Shown piece by piece: positions 26,473-35,177 of a DNA stretch of 64,000 bases. The DNA lies in the NCBI RefSeq assembly GCF_003054045.1, contig NZ_QBKH01000005.1, positions 186,001 to 250,000 of the forward strand, read 5' to 3'. Source of the stretch: Sphingobacterium faecium. GTDB taxonomy: Bacteria > Bacteroidota > Bacteroidia > Sphingobacteriales > Sphingobacteriaceae. The translations under genes were made by a program, and so were the position numbers. Numbering within the stretch: position 1 is the first letter of the stretch; each line of letters begins with the position of its first letter. The notes beneath the pieces were generated by a model. It did no database searches. It was not told where the DNA came from and saw only the letters and a program-made list of their open reading frames with translations.

Positions 26473-28036
26473 TTATCTGTACTCATCCGCACCTCTGATG
26501 TTTTCATGCGCGGGAATACTGTACTGTGATTTTCTGTCATTGTCGTTTTCCAGTAGATCCATCTTATTGTCAATAATATTTTTGATGACCATATAGTTGA
26601 ACCGATGTCCTTTCAAGGCCCTTCGACAGGCATTCTCTATGCGATCTGGGTAAAGTACGGCTAATCGCAAAAGCCCCTGGCAGGACTGGTAGGACTGATC
26701 TATGACCAGTTTACTGTCCATGACCTTCTGAAAGTATTCCACGGTTGCAGTTCCATATTTTTCTGCTTTTGTAATGTAATCCTCCGGATTCCATAATGAA
26801 CTGTCGTACATATGTTGGTGGTTCGGGGGACGATGTTCCGCAACAGTCGTATACCCATGTTTTTTATAGCTACGTTTATGTAGAGCAATACGCTTGTTAT
26901 CGCTGTATATCTCAACAATATCCGTCCAGTAGATGACAGTAACCTTACTGCCTATATAGCGATAAGGTACGCTATAGAAATGCCAATCCTCACCCAGTAC
27001 AATATGGTAGTTGCTCTGTATCTTTCCCTTTGTATAATACTTAATAATATATCTTGTTTCCGGTAGAGGCTTTAACAGAGCTTTTTCCTGACCTTCAAAG
27101 CGTTCTTTTCTGCTGAAGCTTTTACGCTGGAAGTTTTTTTCGTGGTGTTCATTGAGCTTTTCCCGGATTGCACCGTTTAGCGAAAAGAGGCTTGTGTAAG
27201 TTTCATTTCTTAAGGGTGCGTACACGCGGAGATAGGTTGTCCTTACTCCACCTTCCACGGATGGTTTGTCTTTTGGGCTTTGCTGGACGTGCTGCCAATA
27301 GCGCAATACTGTTATGGTTTGCCCACTGTTCCAGCATATTTGCAAATGTTGGCTCGTAACGGTTGCTACGGATTACCCATTGCTTCATGTTGTCTGATTT
27401 TACCGAAAGAGGTACACCTCCGAAATAGCTCAGAGCATTGTTCAGTGCACGTACAACTTGCGGTAAAGAAGCATTAGGGAGGGCTTCAACGTAGCTATAA
27501 CCACTAAAAGGTAAAACGGCGACAAATACGGGACATTCGACGGGTTCACCGCTAATGCTATCAATATAATGCAGTTTATCTCCTGCAAAGTCCACCTCTA
27601 AGAGCTTTCCTGGATCATGTTCGAAATGCATGGTGGCACTACGTTTACGGATGTGTTCCTGCAGCAGTTCACAGAATCTTGAATACCCAAAGCCATCGGG
27701 ATATTCTGCAATGTACTCCTGCCATAGAAGCTGTCGGGTGACGCCCACACGGTGAAGTTCAGAAGTCAGGTATTCGTAGAGTGACTCCAGGTGCAATTGT
27801 CGGGGATCTTTATTTAGCTCTTTCTTATCGGCATTAAGGTATGCATATAGCTCACTGTCATCAAATAGAAGCAGTTCTTGGATACTCATTCCACATGCGG
27901 AAAACCGTTTCATATATCCGGCAATTGTACGTCTATTGATACCTGTTTCTTTTTCAATGGAACGTTGTGAAAACCCACGTTCCATAAAAAGTAATAGCTG
28001 TTTTATCTTTTGCATACTTAGAGGTTTGTTTGCCAT
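26473..28036 (-). pseudogene. istA: IstA transposase gene with one frameshift
   Basis: The N-terminal part (28036 to about 27272) has the HTH (QKIKQLLLFMERGFSQRSIE) and the DDE core start (HFEHDPGKLLEVDFAGDKLH, then SVKSDNMKQWV). The C-terminal part (from about 27274 to 26473) continues in another frame (DKPSVEGGVRTTYLRVYAPL). The junction is a run of four T on the plus strand (27271-27274). Removing one base joins PAKPK directly to DKPSVEGG, as in intact IstA. The element is therefore probably not autonomous unless frameshifting occurs. Confidence 0.88.
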
Positions 28037-28279
28037 ATCTTAGGAATCTAACTGATACCTAACTTAGCAATCTTTTTTTCTCAAAATATCCAGTGGTGTA
28101 CTTTGCTGCGGAATAATTGGTGTACTTTGTGTCGGAATGGCAGTTGTCGAAGAAAATATCTTAAACGACAGTACCCATCAAACAACCCCTAAATAACCAT
28201 CAAAAGTGGTGTACTTTGGAGCGGAATAACTGGTGCACTTTGAAGCGGAACAGTGGTGTAGTATGGTGCGGAATATTCA

Positions 28280-28704
28280 CCTGTCCAGCAATGTGCTGAA
28301 GTTTAATTGAGACTTTTTCATTTGGATATTTACGGCGATAATGATCAAGGAACTAGGTGTAGCTATAAGGTTCAGCTGCCAGCTCAACATATTGCTGATA
28401 AGTGATACAGAAAAGTAAAGCCGGGATGGTTCTGAGCCTTGTTTAAGCCCTAAACTAAAGCATGAGCTCATTATGACATACGGTATCCAGGGTGGTTTGG
28501 GATGAAAACAGTTCCGATAAAGCAACGGTATTGAAGTCTAAAAGCTCCTTAAATGAGTATTGGTTGCCCGGCAAATAGCAGCATGTAAGTATTGACTGTA
28601 TTACGGGAAATACCGAAAGCGCAACCTATTTTACGGTTACTGTAACAGTCAATGTGTAATGTAAGTATCGGTTTTAAGTCCATCGGATCAAGTTCGTTGG
28701 CCAT
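28280..28704 (-). pseudogene. Older IS21-type istA remnant
   Basis: The minus strand reads MANELDPMDLKPILTLHIDC then YSNRKIG and GISRNTVNTYM (28704-28569), an IstA helix-turn-helix N-terminus. Broken frames follow: PALLFCITYQQYVELAAEPY, a stop, and FLDHYRRKYPNEKVSIKLQH then IAGQ. This differs from the istA of the neighbouring element. It ends exactly at the IS21 right end at 28279/28280, so the younger IS21 landed in or recombined with an older one. Confidence 0.75.
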
Positions 28705-28888
28705 ATCGCTGTATTTAAAGCGACAAAGTAATTCTTTCTTGATCTTTTTAAAGTGACACAAATCGCACTGTAATATCCAGCCAATGCACAAATGGGACTT
28801 GACCATATCAAAACTATATATTAAATTTGGTGATAGGCTAAAGCTAGATAGAAACTATTACAGAGAAACCAATAACATAGTAATCACT

Positions 28889-29782
28889 TTAGACACCATC
28901 TATAAAACCAATAATTTCCTGACATTTATGGTTATCTATAATTTTATTCATAGTTAGATAGTCCGTCTGACTAATACAAGTTGTATTAGCTCCTCCTGAT
29001 TTTTGTAACTGTCCAACTGTAGCAACTAGGGATTTTTGCTTATCATATTTCAATTTATATTTTAATTTAGTCGACCTCTCTTCCATTTTCATCCCATTAT
29101 CATCCTTAATAATTCTCAAATTATATAACCGATTATCGGCAAAATGATCGGTTAGAAACTTTTCTGCTGATTCAAAAATTAATTCGTTATCGAGTTTCAT
29201 TAAAGGAACTAATATATCCTCCAGCTTTCCAGTGTTATCATTTTGACCGGTTACTATATGTACACCTAAACCTATCCCTTGAACATTAACATTCATAGAA
29301 TTTTGAGTAAACAAATCAATCTTTGAATTGATGCTTCCGTTTAAGTTTCTATTTACCATATTTAACCTGTTATTAACTCCGTCTTCATCAGCATCAAAAA
29401 ACAGTGAGATATTAATTTCAGTGTCATCTGTAATTCTCCCAGTTGTAATCTTTCCCTCTTCTGGTATAAAAGCTTTAACCTTATTGATAAAATTACTGAT
29501 TTTATCAAACTGTGTTATCCCTCCTAAAACAAATAGAAAGATATACTTGTCTCCTTTCTTTAAAGAATTATTAGGAATGAAACTCTGTTTAATTGTTTGA
29601 ATATTTAAATCTTCAACATTCGACTTATTTGCCTCAGTGGTTATCAGACTATTCACTGGAAACGGTAAATCCTTGATGGAAACCTTTTCATAACTTTCAT
29701 AACCGCTAGCCTTTAATACTCTATAAATAAATGCTGCATCATGCGGTCCTTCACATAATGCAAAGATTATTTTATTTGCCAT
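28889..29782 (-). CDS. TOPRIM-type protein paired with a ParB-AAA ATPase
   Basis: The preferred start at 29782 (MANKIIFALCEGPHDAAFIY) gives 297 aa. An upstream start at 29815 would overlap the previous gene and adds only 11 residues. The opening E11-G-P-H-D fits the conserved Glu of TOPRIM domains, and LFFDADEDG (about 150-157) provides the D-x-D pair. These features match DUF3226/DUF4435-like nuclease-fold partners of OLD-type ATPases. The gap to the ATPase gene is one base, so they are translationally coupled. It probably supplies the nuclease activity of a two-protein defence module. Inference rests on motif order. Confidence 0.7.
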   Translation of the reverse strand: MANKIIFALCEGPHDAAFIYRVLKASGYESYEKVSIKDLPFPVNSLITTEANKSNVEDLNIQTIKQSFIPNNSLKKGDKYIFLFVLGGITQFDKISNFINKVKAFIPEEGKITTGRITDDTEINISLFFDADEDGVNNRLNMVNRNLNGSINSKIDLFTQNSMNVNVQGIGLGVHIVTGQNDNTGKLEDILVPLMKLDNELIFESAEKFLTDHFADNRLYNLRIIKDDNGMKMEERSTKLKYKLKYDKQKSLVATVGQLQKSGGANTTCISQTDYLTMNKIIDNHKCQEIIGFIDGV

Positions 29783-29783
29783 T

Positions 29784-31913
29784 CTATCTAATATCAACAT
29801 TAATAGATTCAACAAGATTTTTCAATTCGTTACCTTCTAAATAATTGCAAACTAATTCTTTTTCCTTATTAAATTCCAACGCATAAGCCATGAGTTCATC
29901 ATCACTATAGTCATTCTGTACAAAAGCATCGATACATTCTTTACTATGTGTCGTTAGGAATACTTGAACATTATACTTATTTGCTAATAATTGAATAAAA
30001 TTCGTAAATTTAACCAATAATGATTTATGAATTGCACTATCAATTTCATCAATACAAATAATCCCGTCCTTACTAAATACCATTAGTAAGGTAATCTCAA
30101 AAATACGTTGCAATCCTTCACCATATTTTGTTATATCCAGTACATCATTTAATTTATTTGAAGTGACCACAAATCGACTCTCTTTTTCAATTGTAATAAG
30201 CTCAATTTTTTCTATCGACTCATCTAAGTTATCTCTAATAAATTTTATAATTTCATCAAGATACTTGTTTTCCACTGCGAAAGCATGAGCTTCTTGAAGT
30301 AAATCAATATTATACCTAAAAGGACTTGTGAAAGTTCCTTGGCAAAGTATTTTTGATCTACTAAATCTCAAATCAGCCACTTTATTTGTATACAAATGTA
30401 AATTACTATTTAATGTCTCTTCCCCAACTTTAGCTTCAATACTTATTGTATTTAAATAATCTGATTTATCAATATCATCTTCTGTTTTGTTAGAAGTAAT
30501 AGATAGTTCTGTTTCAACTTTATTAAAGCAAGCACCTATTCTAATTCTTTGATTAAATGATTTATTGAACCAATTAGAATTAATATCTCCCAAATATTTT
30601 CCTCTATATTTTTCTAATTGCACAAAAGCATTTAAATCATTTAGTTGACTTAATAGATAAAACACCTCAAGTAGGGAAGTTTTACCCATATTATTCCCCC
30701 CAACAAATATGTTTACTTGACTTAATTTCTGAACCTTTAAATTAGTCAATTTTCTATACTTATTAATGTACACAGAAGAAAATTGCTTTCTAATGCTCGG
30801 ATAAAAAAGAGATGACGAATTAGCAGATATACCTAGATTTGCAAGTGAAGAAGGAATTAAGCGATCCAATTTTATTTTCAACTTTTCAATCTCCTCGTAC
30901 TCGTCGATGTTTAAATGGTCACTAAAATTGAAAGCAACTTGTATTTCGCTACTAATTTTTGATAGGGCACTTTTTAATCGATTTTCGCTTATTGCGTCAC
31001 TATAGGTATAACCTTCAATTATACTACGACTTTCCTCCATTTTTTTTACGGCATTCTCATCGTTTATAAATGCCGAAATCTCTTTAACTTGACGATATTG
31101 AGTAATAATTGGTTCTATTATATTAGACCTTTCATTACCATCCTCATCCAAATCATATTCTTCCTCTTTAGAAATCCATTTAAAAAACCTCTCTACATTG
31201 CCTTCATTTCTTGCAAAATAAGCTGTGTCGTCCCAACCTACCCAGTTTTTCAACGATGATGTAGCAATTGCTGTTTCAAAAATCGTAAACATATTTGGCT
31301 CAAATTGATCACCATAATCACTTCTTTTGTATTGCTCGATAAAAGAGAGTGTCCTTCGACTCCTCCTTAACTTATGCTTATTAATACCCAATTTATCACA
31401 GACCTCTTCTTCATGAAGACTGAATCTTTCAATTAGATCGTTTATTAATTGAGCTTCATTAACGGCAGACCATCTTTTTTTTCCGCTAATATGATGTAGC
31501 CCCATTGTAATTAAATGTTGAACGGGGTCCTCATCTGACATTTCAACTAGATGAACGATTTTAAAATCAGACTCTTCTAAATTACCTACGTCACCGCCAG
31601 ATTTATATTCTTCCCATAAATACTTTAATGTTGCAATCCGCCGATTTCCTTCCAGAACCAGATATTTATCTCCTAATGCTTTTACCTGGATTTGATCAAT
31701 ATCCAAAAAACCATTGGTCCTAAAACTACTGATCAAATCCTGGACATTTGACTGATTTTTTCCCAGTATAAAGTTCAACGTTCGCTGTTGCACCCTATTA
31801 TCTGCTGCTTCCTCATCATTTACTAATTTATAATCTTGACGATCTATAAACCTATAGTTATTAGGATCTAAGATTAATCGATCTATATGTCTGGATATTC
31901 TTTTAGATTCCAT
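29784..31913 (-). CDS. ParB/Srx-AAA ATPase fusion
   Basis: 709 aa. The N-terminal domain (about 1-120) is ParB/sulfiredoxin-like: IDRLILDPNNYRF, VQDLISSFRTNGFLDIDQIQ, then YLVLEGNRRIATLKYLWEEY with the G-N-R-R box at 89-92. A helical middle includes an HTH-like stretch (about 160-195). From ~385 on it is an OLD/RecF-like ATPase: Walker A GGNNMGKT (405-412), GEGLQRIFEITLL as signature, Walker B GIICIDEID and the H-loop FLTTHSKEC. It is the first gene of a minus-strand pair with a TOPRIM protein. In known OLD proteins ATPase and TOPRIM are fused; here they are split and a ParB domain is added. Confidence 0.85.
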   Translation of the reverse strand: MESKRISRHIDRLILDPNNYRFIDRQDYKLVNDEEAADNRVQQRTLNFILGKNQSNVQDLISSFRTNGFLDIDQIQVKALGDKYLVLEGNRRIATLKYLWEEYKSGGDVGNLEESDFKIVHLVEMSDEDPVQHLITMGLHHISGKKRWSAVNEAQLINDLIERFSLHEEEVCDKLGINKHKLRRSRRTLSFIEQYKRSDYGDQFEPNMFTIFETAIATSSLKNWVGWDDTAYFARNEGNVERFFKWISKEEEYDLDEDGNERSNIIEPIITQYRQVKEISAFINDENAVKKMEESRSIIEGYTYSDAISENRLKSALSKISSEIQVAFNFSDHLNIDEYEEIEKLKIKLDRLIPSSLANLGISANSSSLFYPSIRKQFSSVYINKYRKLTNLKVQKLSQVNIFVGGNNMGKTSLLEVFYLLSQLNDLNAFVQLEKYRGKYLGDINSNWFNKSFNQRIRIGACFNKVETELSITSNKTEDDIDKSDYLNTISIEAKVGEETLNSNLHLYTNKVADLRFSRSKILCQGTFTSPFRYNIDLLQEAHAFAVENKYLDEIIKFIRDNLDESIEKIELITIEKESRFVVTSNKLNDVLDITKYGEGLQRIFEITLLMVFSKDGIICIDEIDSAIHKSLLVKFTNFIQLLANKYNVQVFLTTHSKECIDAFVQNDYSDDELMAYALEFNKEKELVCNYLEGNELKNLVESINVDIR

Positions 31914-32084
31914 TATTAAAAGCTTTTAGTGATGCTTTACAAATTACCCTAACTTCAAGCAGTGACTACTATATTATGGTTATTCTGTAGTTTAAAGTGT
32001 AAAGATATAAATATAATCAATTTTTGACCCAATAAAATGATGTGGAATTGCGAATATAATTAGCACCGTAAGCTAAGTTTTTTT

Positions 32085-32390
32085 TTGCTATTTACTTACT
32101 TGAACCTTGTTTTGATCTCTGCTATCCTAGATTTATTCTTTTGTAATATTTTTAAGCAACCTTTTGTTTTAAACAAAAGGTTTAATTTTCATGGCAATTT
32201 TTGTTTTTTTTTGATTAAAGTGATTTATATTAGTTCTATCGTTTTTTTTATTGTATCAGCATCATTAAAAAGCATAATGTTCATTAATTATGTAAAAGAA
32301 ATAAGATCGATCAAAAAAAATGATTTCAAGACAGCATTAAAATACTTCAATAGAATGTAGATTTTTTTACTCTATATGTTTTTTGCGTAG
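32085..32390 (+). pseudogene. Decayed copy of the TPR membrane protein at 56293
   Basis: The plus strand encodes hydrophobic segments and then SIKKNDFKTALKYFNRM before a stop at 32358. The intact gene at 56293 has AIKKNDFKTALEHFNNSVDF at the same place. After the stop the DNA still resembles it (ATTTTTTTAC...GTAGATAA.T.CCG.GCGAT.ACCC). It is a truncated relic; the N-terminal half has diverged. Confidence 0.7.
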
Positions 32391-32536
32391 ATAAATTCCG
32401 CGCGATTACCCACAATAGAATTGGACGAACTTATCTACTTTTTTCGAGTATGATGAGTAATTCGCAAGACTATTAACACCACTAATCCTATTGAAGGAAT
32501 GCACCACCAGATACGAAAATATAATTTCCTTCATAC

Positions 32537-35068
32537 CTACTGCCACTTCTCAAAATCTGTTTTTTCAGGATAAAATTCTAAAATAAAATCCCGAATTGCC
32601 CTTTTCTCATCTTGTTCATAAGCTAATAAGTCAATAGCCGCATTATGTACGGCTTTACCAATTATGTAATTGATAATTTTAGAGCTTTCATTATCCATCT
32701 TATTCCTAGAAACATCAGGAATAAATTTTCTAGATTTAAAATTTATAACTATCGAAGAAACTTCAAATACTGAAGCTACTAAAGGCAAATTTATTTCAAA
32801 ATCTTTTATGAGTACACCTCGAATAAACAATTCCTTTCGTGGTCCTGTCTTCCTATAATACCAATTCACCTTATCGGTATCAAAAGGTAAATAGAGTTCA
32901 TTTTTCCGACCTTCAAATAACCGCACCTTATGTAATGTACTCTTTGTTTTACACTCGTAATTATGCCCGAGCTCTACCAATTTTAAATATGAAATTTCCT
33001 CTAAGACATAATCATTTTTATCATAAAGAATTTCTCCAACTACGTTTCCAAATTCATTACAAGGTATTAAAATTGAAATCCACTTTAGCTTGCCATCAAG
33101 CTTTTCGATGACTTCGTCAATATCATCCGTAAAATTCATTCCACTCAAATAGGCGGTAACATTTTCTTCTTCTACAAGAGGAATAGATAAATACTGTAAC
33201 TCATTATTGCGAATGTACTCATCCAAATTTATATGAGAGCAATCTTCTAAAGGCTTGATGTCATACTCATAGTCATCATCTTCATCGCTATATATTTTTT
33301 GATAAATATATAAATCTCCAGACAAATCAAGTTCTTCAATGCTTTTAATAAAAGCAGTTTTATTCTTTAAAATAGCATAACCTTCGACATCTTCAAGATA
33401 ATCAGACATATCGATTTTAAATGTACCTTTTTCATTTTGCTTAACATACTCTATAGAATTTTCAATTTTAAAAATATCTGGATCTTGAAGTATATTAAAA
33501 TCAACCCCATCTGTCAGGAAATAAGTGGAAAGGAACTCTTTAACAATATTTACATCATTATTAAATAAGCCCATAAACTGTTCGTAATTTAAAACAACCT
33601 CAGTTCCAAAAAACAATGGATCCTCTGACTCAGTAAGGGAGGTCCACTCATTTCCTTTCTCCAATTGTACATCAAATCTATTTCTCTCGAGGAAGTATCT
33701 TGTACTAACCTTAACTTTGTCAGAAAGCATAAAACAAGAAAGAAAACCAATTCCATAATTTCCTATTGGTTTATATTCCAAATTTCGAATTAAGAATTCA
33801 AATGATTTATAATAGGAAACTCCAATATTTAAAAAATGGTTCTTCAAGACATTCATAGACATACCAATGCCATTATCTTTTATTACCACCTCACCTTTTT
33901 CTCGATCTAGTATTATCTTTATGGAGGGAACATACTGCTCATCGCCAAACTTCCTTATGTCGCTTACTTGTCTTAATCTACAAGCGTCCAATGAATTTTG
34001 TAAAAGCTCTCTCAGTCCAAGTTTCTTATCACCATATATTTTTTCTCCCATTAACAAAGAACTTATTGCATCAAATTCAAGTGTCATCTTATATCCAGAA
34101 AAAGTATATCCTTCGGGTTTTATGTGAATTTTAGGTTTAGGATCAAATAACAAATTATAACGAGAATCCTGCTCCATAAGTAACGAAACACTCTCTGTTA
34201 TTTCAACTTCCACCCAATCAATATAGTTCAAGAGTTTACGATGAGTATCAGCATTTTTAGCTGTTCCATGGAAAACAACTTGTTTTAATTTTGTGATAGA
34301 GTTTAACTCTATCTTCTCCGTGTTAGAGATAATGAAATGTTGTAGCCATTCTTCATCACTTCGTCCCTTTGGATTAATAAGTTTGTATAATTTATATGGG
34401 GTTCGCTGTTGATCAATATCTAAAATATCAGCTATTCTTAATATCGATGCAATAAATTGACAATTTAAAACATACTCACCGCGAACAACATGCCTTGACA
34501 ATTTAGAATTTATCCAGTCATATCCTTTTGTATGACTTTCACAAACTAATGCCAACTCCTCAGCAAAGTCTAACTCAGTTAATTTTGGTATTTTTAAAAT
34601 ATTTTTAAGATTTTCCCTAATATATTTTCCAGAAAGCTGAGCATGTATCCTTCTAATAAATTCTTGAAGAGTTTCTATTTCATCATAATTCAACAAAGGA
34701 AGCATATCAGAGTACTTAACATCCGAAAAGTTAAATGAGTCTCCTTTTATAGCAGTAATATCATTTTCGCTAACCGCCATCCCTATGTCATGTAAAAGTG
34801 CAGAACAAATTAACATAGTGATTTCAAGATCACTTAATTCTTCATAATTACTTACAATCTTTGACATGTACTGGATGATTCTAAACGAGTGTCCACTATT
34901 ATGTAAGGTATATTTTGGAAAGACAGTTGCAATTCGATTATCCAAACTATCTATAGCATTATCGTAAACGCTATTAACTACGGTAATAAATGGACTTTCT
35001 TTTTTTATCAGGTATGAAACGAGTTCTAGCTCGTCAAATTTTAAGGAATTATCAATTTTAAATGGCAT
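32537..35068 (-). CDS. HD-domain / GHKL (HSP90-like) ATPase protein
   Basis: 843 aa. Residues ~25-260 form an HD phosphohydrolase-like domain (H60 in LHNSGHSFRI, H93-D94 in ALLHDIGMAV, later His in CESHTKGYDW). Residues ~330-480 form a GHKL ATPase: LGLRELLQNSLDACR (N-box), VVIKDNGIGMS (G1) and PIGNYGIGFLS (G2). The C-terminal ~350 residues resemble the middle domain of HSP90-like proteins but are not assignable. GHKL-plus-nuclease or HD combinations occur in predicted anti-phage modules. It follows the TrlF-like gene by 109 bp on the same strand and may form an operon with it. Confidence 0.85.
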   Translation of the reverse strand: MPFKIDNSLKFDELELVSYLIKKESPFITVVNSVYDNAIDSLDNRIATVFPKYTLHNSGHSFRIIQYMSKIVSNYEELSDLEITMLICSALLHDIGMAVSENDITAIKGDSFNFSDVKYSDMLPLLNYDEIETLQEFIRRIHAQLSGKYIRENLKNILKIPKLTELDFAEELALVCESHTKGYDWINSKLSRHVVRGEYVLNCQFIASILRIADILDIDQQRTPYKLYKLINPKGRSDEEWLQHFIISNTEKIELNSITKLKQVVFHGTAKNADTHRKLLNYIDWVEVEITESVSLLMEQDSRYNLLFDPKPKIHIKPEGYTFSGYKMTLEFDAISSLLMGEKIYGDKKLGLRELLQNSLDACRLRQVSDIRKFGDEQYVPSIKIILDREKGEVVIKDNGIGMSMNVLKNHFLNIGVSYYKSFEFLIRNLEYKPIGNYGIGFLSCFMLSDKVKVSTRYFLERNRFDVQLEKGNEWTSLTESEDPLFFGTEVVLNYEQFMGLFNNDVNIVKEFLSTYFLTDGVDFNILQDPDIFKIENSIEYVKQNEKGTFKIDMSDYLEDVEGYAILKNKTAFIKSIEELDLSGDLYIYQKIYSDEDDDYEYDIKPLEDCSHINLDEYIRNNELQYLSIPLVEEENVTAYLSGMNFTDDIDEVIEKLDGKLKWISILIPCNEFGNVVGEILYDKNDYVLEEISYLKLVELGHNYECKTKSTLHKVRLFEGRKNELYLPFDTDKVNWYYRKTGPRKELFIRGVLIKDFEINLPLVASVFEVSSIVINFKSRKFIPDVSRNKMDNESSKIINYIIGKAVHNAAIDLLAYEQDEKRAIRDFILEFYPEKTDFEKWQ

Positions 35069-35177
35069 TATTAAAAATATTTATTGATTAGTTTTCTGAA
35101 AAGATCATTAAATCGATGAATTATCCTTCGAAGGATTTTTTTCATTTTAACAGTTATGCTCCTAGACAAATTAATAA

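Larger units (their letters stand above)
25621..28279 (-). mobile_element. IS21-family element, 2659 bp
   Basis: The element is bounded by the inverted ends TGAATATTCCG (25621) and CGGAATATTCA (28269-28279). Inside the right end, repeats of TGGTGTACTTTG..GCGGAAT lie at 28094, 28118, 28207, 28231 and 28254; two inverted copies lie at the left end. Such multiple terminal repeats are typical IS21 transposase-binding sites. It carries istA (frameshifted) and istB. No target duplication is visible: TATAA is outside the left end and CCTGT outside the right end. Confidence 0.85.

Noticed and set aside
25621..28279. Tn7-like or CRISPR-associated transposon
   Set aside because: Terminal repeats of this type also occur in IS21. 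Only istA and istB are present, with no tniQ, tnsA or cas genes.
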